From NCBI GenBank assembly GCA_900129675.1, contig FSRD01000004.1, positions 62,001 through 126,000 on the forward strand: a stretch of DNA of 64,000 nt. Direction: 5' to 3'. Shown piece by piece: positions 17,808-25,639 of the stretch (the first letter of the stretch is position 1; each line of letters opens with the position of its first letter). The notes under the pieces were generated by a model, which was given only the letters and a program-made list of their open reading frames with translations, ran no database searches and was not told where the DNA came from. Source of the DNA: Bradyrhizobium erythrophlei. GTDB lineage: Bacteria > Pseudomonadota > Alphaproteobacteria > Rhizobiales > Xanthobacteraceae. The position numbers and the translations under genes are program-made.

Positions 17808-18728
17808 CTAGGAACTTATCCCGCTGTCTGCTTCGCCTTCGACGGAGGGGACAAGGTTCGCGGCGAGAAAGTCTACAAACACTCGGAGCTTGGGGGAAAG
17901 ATGCCGGCTCGACGGCCATAGGATCCGAAGGGGTCCGGAGCGGTCAGTGTAGTCGTCAAGCACAATGATGAGTATGCCCTCACGAAGTTGGCGGCCTATG
18001 GCGAAGTCCGGCAGGTAGGCGATGCCCATGCCTTGCTCGGCCATAAAGATCAGCGGCTCAAGCGTACTTGCCACGGCCGTTCTGGGCAGGTCACTCTCGA
18101 TGCCGGCATGCTCGGGCCGCAGCGGCCATCGCTCGAACTTTCCGTTGGTCGGAAACTTGTGGTGCAGACAGGCATGAGCCTTGAGGTCGTCCGGGGTCAG
18201 AGGAACACCCCTCGCCGCCAGATAGGCCGGGGCCGCCACGAGGCGTCGGCGATATGTGCCCAAAGCCCGGGACATCAAACGCGAGTCGCCGACCTCGGCG
18301 AAGCGCACTACGGCGTCGAAGCCCTCCTCGATCACATCGACGACCCGATCGCTGAAATCGAGATCCAATGTTACCTCGGGATAGGCCCGCATGAACGCGA
18401 CGAGAGTAGGCATCATCAGCATGCCGACCAATGGCAGGGCGACACGCAGTGTGCCGCGCGGGGCCTCGTGAGTCTGCGACAGTTCGAGTTCGGCCGATTC
18501 GATTTCAGAAAAGATGCGCCGGCAGCGCTCGAGGAACAGGGCACCTTCAGCTGTGAGGGTGATGCTGCGCGTGCTGCGATGGAGGAGGCGCACGCCGAGC
18601 CGTTCCTCCATCCGCGCCACTGCCTTGCCGATCGCCGAGGACGACACGCCAAGTTGCCGTCCCGCGACCGTAAAGCTTCGGGCTTCCGCCGCCCGAACGA
18701 AGGCGTTCAGCGATCCCAGACTGTCCAT
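17808..18728 (-). CDS. LysR-family transcriptional regulator
   Basis: 306 residues starting MDSLGSLNAFVRAAEARSFTVAG. The winged helix-turn-helix (GRQLGVSSSAIGKAVARMEERLGVRLLHRSTR) occupies residues 1-60 and the co-inducer domain the rest. GGAGG lies 7 bases before the ATG at 18728; a longer frame to 18827 was rejected. It is divergent from the SDR-led operon starting at 18939, the classical LysR arrangement, so it probably controls those genes and itself from the 210-base gap. Confidence 0.92.
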   Translation of the reverse strand: MDSLGSLNAFVRAAEARSFTVAGRQLGVSSSAIGKAVARMEERLGVRLLHRSTRSITLTAEGALFLERCRRIFSEIESAELELSQTHEAPRGTLRVALPLVGMLMMPTLVAFMRAYPEVTLDLDFSDRVVDVIEEGFDAVVRFAEVGDSRLMSRALGTYRRRLVAAPAYLAARGVPLTPDDLKAHACLHHKFPTNGKFERWPLRPEHAGIESDLPRTAVASTLEPLIFMAEQGMGIAYLPDFAIGRQLREGILIIVLDDYTDRSGPLRILWPSSRHLSPKLRVFVDFLAANLVPSVEGEADSGISS

Positions 18729-18938
18729 CCGCGAACCTCCATTTCGGATGCCTGAGTCCGATATGTTTGGAACTATGGCCCATTTTTCAAGCCTTCGGGA
18801 GAGTTCATCTTGGGTCCAACGCCGCAACCGACCTGTCTCCCCTCACTGATCGGATGGAGACGACCGGTTTCGGCGTGATGAGGCGGCAAAGCCTGAACGC
18901 GCGCCGCATCAAATCCCAACCCGAAACAGGAGAATCCC

Positions 18939-19682
18939 ATGTCCAAGAAACTTGAAGGCAAAACGGCACTCGTCACCGGCGCTTCGCGCGGCATCGGTGC
19001 CGCCATCGCCAGGCGCCTCGCCGCCGATGGCGCCAGGGTGGCAATCACCTACAGCAAGGGCATTGACGCCGCGGCTTCAGTCGTCAAATCAATCGAAGCC
19101 ACCGGCGGCAAGGCCATCGCGATCCAGGCCGATGCCACCGACGCCGCGGCCGTGAAGGCGGCCGTCGAGAAGACGGTTAGCGCGCTCGGCAAGCTCGACG
19201 TGCTCGTGAACAATGCCGGTACGGCAATCCCGAAGAAGTTCGAAGAGACGACGCTGCAGGAGCTGGACCAGGTGATCGATCTCAATGTCCGCGGCGTCTT
19301 CATCGCGACACAGGCGGCACTGAAGCAGATGAACGATGGTGGCCGGATCATCATGATCGGCTCAAGCGTCGGCGAGCGCATGATGGCTCCCGGCCTCGTG
19401 CCTTATTCCGCTACCAAGGGCGCGATTCGGATGTTCACGCAAGGGCTATCGCGCGAGGTCGGAGACCGCGGCATCACCGTCAACAACATCCAGCCGGGCC
19501 CGATCGACACCGACCTCAATCCGGCCGCGGGCGAATGGGCGGTTCCGCAGAAGGCCGTTACGGCGCTCAACCGGTATGGCAGCGTGGACGAAGTCGCAGC
19601 GCTGGTGGCGTTCGTCGCAAGCCCCGAGGCGTCTTACATCACTGGTGCGAACCTGACTGTTGATGGAGGTACGAACGCCTAG
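18939..19682 (+). CDS. Short-chain dehydrogenase/reductase (SDR)
   Basis: 247-residue classical SDR. It has the nucleotide-binding motif TGASRGIGAAIA, NNAG, catalytic Ser in MIGSSVG, and YSATK (Tyr and Lys), with PGPIDTDLNP after it. The acidic/basic pattern after strand 2 (TYSKG) suggests NADP(H), tentatively. It is the first gene of the operon divergent from the LysR gene. The substrate is unknown; the overall form is close to 3-oxoacyl-ACP reductase-like SDRs. Confidence 0.9.
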   Translation: MSKKLEGKTALVTGASRGIGAAIARRLAADGARVAITYSKGIDAAASVVKSIEATGGKAIAIQADATDAAAVKAAVEKTVSALGKLDVLVNNAGTAIPKKFEETTLQELDQVIDLNVRGVFIATQAALKQMNDGGRIIMIGSSVGERMMAPGLVPYSATKGAIRMFTQGLSREVGDRGITVNNIQPGPIDTDLNPAAGEWAVPQKAVTALNRYGSVDEVAALVAFVASPEASYITGANLTVDGGTNA

Positions 19683-19772
19683 TTGGCCTGCGCCCGGATC
19701 GACCGATGAGCTAAATGAAGTGAGCTATTACGACCCGATCAACGCGCAATACTACTCGAGTGGAGGAGTCCG

Positions 19773-20210
19773 ATGGCTAACGTAGTGAAGAAACATAGCA
19801 TTTCTTCTGAACTGGCACAGAAAATGGTGGAAGAAGCGGTAGCGAAAGCCAGAGAACTTTGCGTCACCGAGAACGTAGCAATTCTCGATGATGGCGGCAA
19901 TCTCAAGGCCTTTAGCCGGATGGATGGGGCCCCGATCCTTTCCATCGAGATTGCGCAGAACAAAGCATACACAGCTCTGTTCGGCGTCTCCACGCAGGAC
20001 TTTTTCAACTTTATCCAGCGCGACCCGTCGCTTCTGGCTGGGATCCCCACGCTTGCGCGTGTGGCGGCGTACGGAGGAGGGTTTCCCATCAAGGTGGGCG
20101 GAGAAGTCGTCGGGGCAATCGGGGTGAGCGGGGCTCCCACCGTGCAGCACGACGTCGATTGCGCGAAAGCAGCCCTTGCGCTCGTGCCCGATGCGATGCG
20201 AGCCGAATAA
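19773..20210 (+). CDS. GlcG/HbpS family protein (DUF336)
   Basis: 145 residues in the GlcG/HbpS fold: MVEEAVAKARELCVTENVAILDDGGNLKAFSRMDGAPILSIEIAQNKAYTAL and a glycine-rich end KVGGEVVGAIGVSGAP. Some members bind haem; many have no known role and sit beside dehydrogenase genes, as here. GGAGGAG precedes the start. It lies in the SDR operon, 90 bases after the first SDR and 14 before the hydrolase. Confidence 0.85.
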   Translation: MANVVKKHSISSELAQKMVEEAVAKARELCVTENVAILDDGGNLKAFSRMDGAPILSIEIAQNKAYTALFGVSTQDFFNFIQRDPSLLAGIPTLARVAAYGGGFPIKVGGEVVGAIGVSGAPTVQHDVDCAKAALALVPDAMRAE

Positions 20211-20224
20211 TTGGGGGTCAGATC

Positions 20225-21127
20225 ATGGTGATTCATACCCGTCCAGAAATCGTTCATCCGCGCCAAGAAATGACTCACACCCACCAGACCGCGCCAACAC
20301 AGTTCGTCGAGGCCAACGGCATCCGCTTCGCCTATCGCCGCTTCGGGAAATCGGGCGGGGTGCCACTTGTTTTCAACCAGCACTTCACGGGCACGATGGA
20401 CCATTGGGATCCGGCGGTGACCGATGGCCTCGCGGCGACGCGGGAGGTGATCCTGTTCAACAACGCCGGCGTCTCCAGCAGCTCCGGCGAGGTTCCGACT
20501 TCCTGCGAGCAAATGGGGACGAACGCGGTCTTTTTTATCAGGGCGCTTGGACTGCCGAAGGTCGATGTACTCGGATTTTCGATCGGCGGCTTTGTCGCGC
20601 AGGAGATCACCCTTCAGGCGCCTGACCTCGTGCGACGCCTGGTCCTGGTCGGCACCGGCCCGCGCAGCGGCGAGGGCATGGCGACCCTCACGCCGGAGGC
20701 GCAGGAAATCTTCGGCGCCAGTTATGACGAGCCTGATCACCTTTGGCTTCGCGTACACTTCACGCCGTCCGAGAAAAGTCAGGCTGCCGGCCGCGAGTTC
20801 CTCAAACGGTTCCGTCTGCGCGCCCAGAACCGCGATCCCGAGGTCAACGAAAAAGTGGCGCCTGCCCAGATCGAGGCCATCACCAAATGGGGCGCCCCGC
20901 GGGAGAGGCCGTTCGAATATCTGAAATCGATCCGCCAGCCGACGCTGGTCGTCAATGGCGACAACGACGTGATCATCTATTCGGTGAACTCCTCAATTCT
21001 GCAGCGACACCTCCCGAATGCGCAGCTGATCCTCTATCCGGACGCCAACCACGGCTCGCAGTATCAATATCCCGACCGGTTCGTCCAGCACGTTTCCCTG
21101 TTCTTGTCCGAAGAGCAAGCGCCATGA
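20225..21127 (+). CDS. Alpha/beta-fold hydrolase
   Basis: 300 residues. The nucleophile elbow is GFSIGG, with Ser as nucleophile. An HG-like oxyanion region (FNQHFTGTMDHWD) and a late NGDNDVI and DANHGSQYQ supply the acid and catalytic His. It resembles haloperoxidase-like or ester hydrolases often found in detoxification operons. Its stop overlaps the start of the next SDR by 4 bases (ATGA), showing co-translation. Confidence 0.88.
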   Translation: MVIHTRPEIVHPRQEMTHTHQTAPTQFVEANGIRFAYRRFGKSGGVPLVFNQHFTGTMDHWDPAVTDGLAATREVILFNNAGVSSSSGEVPTSCEQMGTNAVFFIRALGLPKVDVLGFSIGGFVAQEITLQAPDLVRRLVLVGTGPRSGEGMATLTPEAQEIFGASYDEPDHLWLRVHFTPSEKSQAAGREFLKRFRLRAQNRDPEVNEKVAPAQIEAITKWGAPRERPFEYLKSIRQPTLVVNGDNDVIIYSVNSSILQRHLPNAQLILYPDANHGSQYQYPDRFVQHVSLFLSEEQAP

Positions 21128-21867
21128 GCACTCCTGTTGTCCTCATCACCGGCGCTCTGACCGGCATTGGGCGTGCCGCCGCGCTTGCCTTTGCCAAAAG
21201 CGCAACGGTCGTTGTATCCGGCCGCCGCGAGGCCGAGGGCAAGGCACTCGAAAGCAAGCTTCGTGGCCTCGGCGCCGAAACCGCTTTCATTCTGGCGGAT
21301 GTGCGTCACGAAGACCACGGGCGCAGCCTCGTCGACCAGACTGTCGCGCGCTTCGGACGGCTGGATGTTGCGGTTAATAATGCCGGCACCGAAGGAAAAC
21401 CTGGTCCGCTGACCGAGCAGACGCCGGATAGCTATGCAGGGATGTTCGACACCAATGTACTCGGCACGCTTCTGAGCTTGAAGCACGAACTGCGAGTCAT
21501 GCAACCGCAACGCTCTGGCAGCATCATCAATATTTCTTCGACCATGGGCGAGCGCGGCGCAGCGAATCTCGCGCTCTACACCGCAAGCAAGCACGCGGTG
21601 GAAGGTCTTACGAAATCCGCCGCTCTCGAAGCCGCCCCCTTCGGGGTCCGCGTCAACGCAGTTGCGCCTGGTCCGACCGACACCGCGATGCTCGATCGTC
21701 TGACGGGCACGCCGGACAAGAAAGCGGCCTTCTATGACTCCGTACCGCTCAAACGCGGCGCGAAGCCGGAAGAGATCGCCGACGCCGTCGTGTTCCTCGC
21801 TTCAGCTAAAGCGTCATTCATCACCGGGCAGATCATCAGGGTCAACGGCGGCAAGACTGCCACGTGA
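21124..21867 (+). CDS. Short-chain dehydrogenase/reductase (SDR)
   Basis: 247-residue classical SDR with TGALTGIGRAAALAF, NNAG, NISSTMGERG (Ser) and YTASK (Tyr, Lys), and a PGPTDTAML segment. VVVSGRREAEGK after strand 2 carries Arg-Arg, suggesting NADPH. It overlaps the alpha/beta hydrolase gene by 4 bases. It is the second SDR of the operon but only distantly similar to the first, so the pair probably act on different carbonyl groups. Confidence 0.9.
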   Translation: MSTPVVLITGALTGIGRAAALAFAKSATVVVSGRREAEGKALESKLRGLGAETAFILADVRHEDHGRSLVDQTVARFGRLDVAVNNAGTEGKPGPLTEQTPDSYAGMFDTNVLGTLLSLKHELRVMQPQRSGSIINISSTMGERGAANLALYTASKHAVEGLTKSAALEAAPFGVRVNAVAPGPTDTAMLDRLTGTPDKKAAFYDSVPLKRGAKPEEIADAVVFLASAKASFITGQIIRVNGGKTAT

Positions 21868-21952
21868 TCGCTCACTCTAAGCTGGATTCTTCATCTTCTG
21901 ACATTCGGACGGTGATCATAACCACCTGCACCTACCAAGAAGGAAACAGTTC

Positions 21953-22312
21953 ATGACTGACAAGCCGGTGAAGATCCCGGGGCCCAACCACCCTATTTCG
22001 ATCGAAGCGAACTCGTCTCGCGTCGTGGTCAAGGTCGGCGGAAAAATCATCGCCGACACAAGCGCTGCGTTGACGCTTCGCGAGGCATCCTATCCGCCCG
22101 TTCAGTATATCCCCCGTCGGGATGTCGATATGGCCGCGCTCACGCGCAGCGAACATACCTCGTATTGCCCCTACAAGGGCGACGCTTCCTACTACAGCAT
22201 TCCCGCTGGCGGTGATCGTTCACGCAACGCGGTGTGGACTTATGAGGCCCCATTTGAAGCGATGGCGCAGATCAAGGATTACGTCGCCTTCTACCCGGAC
22301 CGGGTCGACTAG
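21953..22312 (+). CDS. DUF427 domain protein
   Basis: 119 residues with the DUF427 pattern: VVVKVGGKIIADTSAALTLREASYPPVQYIPRRDVDM, then SYCPYKGDASYYSIP and WTYEAPFEAMAQIKDYVAFYPDRVD. The biochemical role of the family is unknown. AAGGAAAC lies before the ATG. It sits inside the LysR-divergent operon and is probably co-expressed. Confidence 0.88.
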   Translation: MTDKPVKIPGPNHPISIEANSSRVVVKVGGKIIADTSAALTLREASYPPVQYIPRRDVDMAALTRSEHTSYCPYKGDASYYSIPAGGDRSRNAVWTYEAPFEAMAQIKDYVAFYPDRVD

Positions 22313-22346
22313 ATAAGTTAACCGGCGAGAGGGAGGAGCATGAGAG

Positions 22347-22751
22347 ATGGCGTCGATGGAAGAAAGGAACAAAACGCTTGTCCTCGAAGCATTCAATACA
22401 CTATTCAACAAACGGGATTATGAGTCGGCCGCGCGATATTGGTCGCCGAACTACATCCAGCACAGCGCCCACATCGAGCCGGGTCGCGAAGGTCTCTTCA
22501 ACCTCATCAAGGCCAGTCCCGCGTCCCTCAAATATGAGCCGGGTGTGATCGTGGCCGAAGGCGATTTCGTGATCGTCCACGGTCGCTTCTCCGGCACCGG
22601 ACTGCCGAGAAACTGGATAGCCGCCGACATCGTGCGCATCGCGGACGGGGTGTTGGCCGAGCACTGGGACGTGCTCCAGGATGAGGCGGCTCGCGCGGAC
22701 TCAAAGAGCGGTCTGCCGATGTTCGGCGACAGCTTCGCCGATCGATCTTGA
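22347..22751 (+). CDS. SnoaL-like (NTF2-fold) protein
   Basis: 134 residues: LVLEAFNTLFNKRDYESAARYWSPNYIQHSAHIEPGREGL, EGDFVIVHGRFSG, and IVRIADGVLAEHWDVLQDE. These are the hallmarks of SnoaL-like polyketide-cyclase-type NTF2-fold proteins. GGGAGGAG stands about 10 bases before the ATG. It is the last gene of the operon led by the SDR at 18939. The function is unknown; members act as small-molecule isomerases or binding proteins. Confidence 0.85.
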   Translation: MASMEERNKTLVLEAFNTLFNKRDYESAARYWSPNYIQHSAHIEPGREGLFNLIKASPASLKYEPGVIVAEGDFVIVHGRFSGTGLPRNWIAADIVRIADGVLAEHWDVLQDEAARADSKSGLPMFGDSFADRS

Positions 22752-23175
22752 TGGCGACGGAGCGGAGGCGCGCGAAGGCGGCGAGCTTCACCGTGAGCGA
22801 TGTGATGGAGAAGATCACGACGGCCGGTGCGAACAGGAACTGAGGACAACCCAAGGTTCGCGGCATTTATGGTGGTAGCGGGTGCTAAGGCATGACCGCT
22901 AATGGCACAACCCGGACATGCCGCGGTGATCCGACGACGTCTGCTGTTGGGGGTAGAACGGACATGCCGTTCAAGCGGGCCGACTTCCGAGTTTGACCCT
23001 GACGGACATTGATTGCCGAAGTGCGACCCAGGCAACGTGGTTCCGAGCACGGCTTGCGTGCGGGCGACGCCGAACTAAATCGTTGTCACTTGCGGAGAGC
23101 GAAAGTCGGTTCGTGACAGCTTCCGGGTCCTATCGCTCTTCGGAAAGGAGATGGAGAAAACGCGAGGCCATTGCC
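22752..23175. other. Spacer between the SDR operon and the stress cluster
   Basis: About 420 bases without a supported gene. It contains one copy of a dispersed repeat (described separately). An in-frame extension of the following gene crosses part of it but has no start signal. Confidence 0.4.
22903..22998. repeat. Dispersed intergenic repeat, copy 1
   Basis: Begins TGGCACAACCCGGACATGCC and includes TGTTGGGGGTAGAACGGA and GAGTTTGACCC. A second diverged copy lies at about 33844-33945 (TGGCACAACTCGGACATGCC, TGTTGGGGGCAGAGCGGA, CTTTTGACCC). This type of sequence recurs between genes in Bradyrhizobium-group genomes. Confidence 0.6.
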
Positions 23176-23556
23176 ATGTCGAACGACCAGAACAAGATCG
23201 TCTCTGCTTCCGCAGCTGAGCCACTCGGGGCCGAGCTCGAACGGCTGCTTCAGCCAGCCCGCTATTTCCGGCACCCCAGTGACGTCGTCCGGGACGCTAC
23301 CCTGACCACCGCCGAAAAGCGAGCCATCCTGTCGTCATGGGCTTCCGACGCCTGTGCCATCGAATCGATGCCTGCGCTGCGGCAGATCCCAGCTTCCGGT
23401 CGCGTCGTCAAATTTGATGAAGTGATCGATGCCTTGCAGGAACTTGACGGCAAGGCCGGCGACATCGGCATGGAGGAACCGCAGCGCAGGCACCGTGGCC
23501 CGGATCGCGGCAGCGATCCCGAGGAGGGCCCGAGCGGAACTGGTTTTTGGTACTGA
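23176..23556 (+). CDS. Small stress-cluster protein with EKRAILSSWASDA module
   Basis: 126 residues of unknown function. The core reads FRHPSDVVRDATLTTAEKRAILSSWASDACAIE and then VKFDEVIDALQELD. The same pattern (ASPQNVLDDHDLSPAQKRDVLRRWALDAYPIE, then EVIDALFDLD) forms the C-terminal part of the protein at 24859-25605, so this is a real shared module. The tail is rich in Arg, Asp and Gly and probably disordered. The gene heads a cluster of Hsp20 and FtsH genes, so a role in stress response or protein quality control is an inference. The start at 23176 is tentative, the AAGGAG being about 30 bases upstream. Confidence 0.7.
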   Translation: MSNDQNKIVSASAAEPLGAELERLLQPARYFRHPSDVVRDATLTTAEKRAILSSWASDACAIESMPALRQIPASGRVVKFDEVIDALQELDGKAGDIGMEEPQRRHRGPDRGSDPEEGPSGTGFWY

Positions 23557-23619
23557 TCTTTCTTCGGCCGCGATCATTGTTTTCCCCCTCTTGACGGCAA
23601 AAGCAGGTCACCTAAATCC

Positions 23620-23712
23620 AGCTCGCCGATCGCCCATCCGGGGATCGGCACAGTCCAACGGGGCGGCCGCTCTTTGGGCGCCCCTTGTATCCATGTTGCT
23701 CAAATGGAGGAT
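23620..23712 (+). promoter_or_regulatory. ROSE-type RNA thermometer
   Basis: The leader of the following hsp20 gene ends TTGCTCAAATGGAGGAT just before the ATG, the arrangement of ROSE elements, in which UUGCU pairs with the Shine-Dalgarno region at low temperature. A second hairpin, GGGGCG...CGCCCC (23659-23684), lies just upstream, as in Bradyrhizobium ROSE elements. The predicted effect is to block translation until heat melts the stem. The match is by eye, so the outer boundary is approximate. Confidence 0.7.
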
Positions 23713-24181
23713 ATGGCTATGAGAGACTTCGATCTCACCCCCGTCCGGCGGTCGACCATCGGTTTCGATCGCCTGTTCGACCTCATCGACGATTCGTTCC
23801 GGTTGCAGGGCGAGGACAACTATCCGCCCTACAACATCGCACGCGTCGGTGAGGACCACTATCGCATCTCGCTCGCTCTGGCCGGCTTCAAGCCGGAGGA
23901 GATCACCGTCACGGCAGACCAGAACATGCTGACCGTGGAAGGCCGCAAAGGCGGAGAATGGTGATCACGAGTACCTGTTCCAGGGCATCTCGGGACGTCC
24001 GTTCCGGCGCAAATTTAACCTCGCCGACTACGTCGAGGTGACAGGCGCGTCGTTTGAAAACGGGCTCCTGCAGATCGATCTGATGCGCAAGTTGCCGGAG
24101 GCTATGAAGCCGCGCCGGATTACGATCAACGCCGGCGTTGGCAACGACCACCAGCAAATCGAGCACAGCCAGGCGGCCTGA
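23713..24181 (+). pseudogene. Hsp20 small heat-shock protein, frameshifted
   Basis: Class-A rhizobial small heat-shock protein start (MAMRDFDLTPVRRSTIGFDRLFDLIDD) followed by the alpha-crystallin domain (YNIARVGEDHYRISLALAGFKPEEITVT...LTVEGRK). The frame then hits a stop (GGEW-stop) at 23962-23964. One base fewer near 23950 restores AENGDHEYLFQGISGRPFRRKF and continues to a natural end at 24181 with ADYVEVTGASFENGLLQIDL. A single inserted G in AAAGGCGG explains it. The product as written lacks the second half of the domain. A ROSE element precedes it. Confidence 0.8.
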
Positions 24182-24230
24182 TCGGAGCGGCCCGGCCGCA
24201 ATCCGATCGGTTGACTTCGGGGCTTCCCGC

Positions 24231-24247
24231 GCGCGGCCGTGCCGCGC
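24231..24247 (+). terminator. Hairpin between the two hsp20 genes
   Basis: GCGCGGC-CGT-GCCGCGC is a perfect 7-base stem between the frameshifted and the intact hsp20 genes. It has no T-tract, so it may be a processing or pausing hairpin rather than a terminator. Confidence 0.3.
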
Positions 24248-24291
24248 CTCGGGGGCCCTTTGCCAAACCTAACCAGAAAGGAGAAATAACC

Positions 24292-24792
24292 ATGACTATC
24301 AGAGATCTCATCCCATGGAATCGTGGCCGTGACGTTGCGGTACACCGCGGCGAAAGGGCAAATCCCTTGCTGACGCTGCACCGTGAAATGAACCGCGTGT
24401 TCGATGACGTCTTCCGCGGATTCGACATGGCGCCGTTCGGCTCCGATCGCTTGTTCGATCGTGCGCTCGGATGGCCGGACATCGAGGTCAGCGAAACCGA
24501 CAAGGAGGTCAAGGTCACGGCGGAGTTGCCCGGCCTTGAGGAGAAAGACGTCGGCGTCGAACTCGCGAATGGCGTTCTCGCCATCAAGGGCGAGAAAAGG
24601 GCCGAGACTGAGGACAAGGACCGGCTCTTCAGCGAGCGCTACTATGGCCGGTTCGAGCGGCGCATCCCGGTCGACGATATCGAGGCAGACAAAGTCAATG
24701 CCTCGTTCAAGAGCGGTGTGCTGACCGTGACCTTGCCGAAGTCGGCCAAGGCCCAGGAGAAGGTGAAGCGTATCGCGATCAACGGCCACTAA
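24292..24792 (+). CDS. Hsp20 small heat-shock protein (class C type)
   Basis: 166 residues. The start MTIRDLIPWNRGRDVAVHRG and the N-terminal arm (LLTLHREMNRVFDDVFRGFD) are those of the Bradyrhizobium HspC/class-C-like proteins. The alpha-crystallin domain follows with DIEVSETDKEVKVTAELPGLEEKDVGVEL, a positively and negatively charged loop, and the closing SFKSGVLTVTLPKSA. It is an ATP-independent chaperone holding unfolded proteins. AGAAAGGAG lies about 8 bases before the ATG. No clear ROSE motif (UYGCU near the Shine-Dalgarno) is seen before this copy. Confidence 0.92.
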   Translation: MTIRDLIPWNRGRDVAVHRGERANPLLTLHREMNRVFDDVFRGFDMAPFGSDRLFDRALGWPDIEVSETDKEVKVTAELPGLEEKDVGVELANGVLAIKGEKRAETEDKDRLFSERYYGRFERRIPVDDIEADKVNASFKSGVLTVTLPKSAKAQEKVKRIAINGH

Positions 24793-24809
24793 AGCCAAGG
24801 TAACGCCAA

Positions 24810-24836
24810 GCGCGGGAGTCACGTCGGCTCCCGCGC
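24810..24836 (+). terminator. Strong hairpin after the intact hsp20
   Basis: GCGCGGGAG and CTCCCGCGC form a perfect 9-base stem with a 9-base loop, 18 bases after the hsp20 stop. There is no T-run, so it may end transcription with Rho or stabilise the transcript end. Confidence 0.5.
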
Positions 24837-24858
24837 CGCCTTCGATCGGGAGGTGACG

Positions 24859-25605
24859 ATGCTGCAGGAGACGAAGAGCATACATCAATGCTGGACGGAA
24901 CAGGATGGTGCACCTCGCGCTGCACTAACCCGGTCTGTATTTCCCGAGGATGCGATGGCTGTGATCTACAAGCCGGCGCGCTCGGCCATGACTTCGGGAA
25001 AAGCGCGCACGCGCGATTGGAAGCTGCGCTTCGAGCCTCGTTCTTGTCCCTTTATCGAGCCGCTCATGGGATGGACAGGTAGCGATGACGCGTTAGCGCA
25101 GGTCGAGTTGACATTCCCGTCGGCAGCCGCCGCCGTTGCGTACGCTCGGCGCCAGGGTTTGCGTTACCTTCTGCAAGGTGCGGACGATCCCGACACACGG
25201 CCGGGTTCAAACGCGAAGGCCGCCAACACGAATTCCTCTTCGCCAGACATACGGTCATCGGACGTGTGGCCTTGGCGACTGGAATGGGTCGAACGGACGC
25301 TCGGGCTGAGGGGCATTCAAAACAAGTCGAGACCGGTACGCGGTCCTGCCGCGTATTACGCGAGTCCCCAGAACGTGCTTGATGACCACGATCTTTCGCC
25401 GGCGCAGAAGCGGGACGTTCTCCGTCGGTGGGCGCTGGATGCGTACCCGATCGAACTGGCTCTCTTCAAGGGCGAACCGCAATCCGAGCCCTCACGTTTG
25501 GGCGAGGTGATCGACGCACTGTTCGATCTGGACGAGACGCAGGCCGGCACGTCAGCGCACCGGACGCGAGCGACGGGGCCAGATTGTGAAGGCCGCGCAG
25601 CATGA
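24859..25605 (+). CDS. NDUFS4-like (ETC_C1) domain fused to a stress-cluster module
   Basis: 248 residues in two parts. Residues about 33-115 (VIYKPARSAMTSGKARTRDWKLRFEPR, EPLMGWTGSDDALAQVELTF, AAVAYARRQGLRYLL) match the complex I accessory subunit NDUFS4/ETC_C1_NDUA4 family. Residues about 165-230 (ASPQNVLDDHDLSPAQKRDVLRRWALDAYPIE...EVIDALFDL) repeat the module of the protein at 23176-23556. The link is Ser/Asn/Pro-rich. GGGAGG precedes the ATG at 24859. True NDUFS4 of alphaproteobacteria is a short stand-alone protein, so this fusion in a heat-shock cluster is unusual. Its function is unknown. Confidence 0.75.
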   Translation: MLQETKSIHQCWTEQDGAPRAALTRSVFPEDAMAVIYKPARSAMTSGKARTRDWKLRFEPRSCPFIEPLMGWTGSDDALAQVELTFPSAAAAVAYARRQGLRYLLQGADDPDTRPGSNAKAANTNSSSPDIRSSDVWPWRLEWVERTLGLRGIQNKSRPVRGPAAYYASPQNVLDDHDLSPAQKRDVLRRWALDAYPIELALFKGEPQSEPSRLGEVIDALFDLDETQAGTSAHRTRATGPDCEGRAA

Positions 25606-25639
25606 GGCAATTGTGGGCATAAGACCCGGAGGCCTGACC

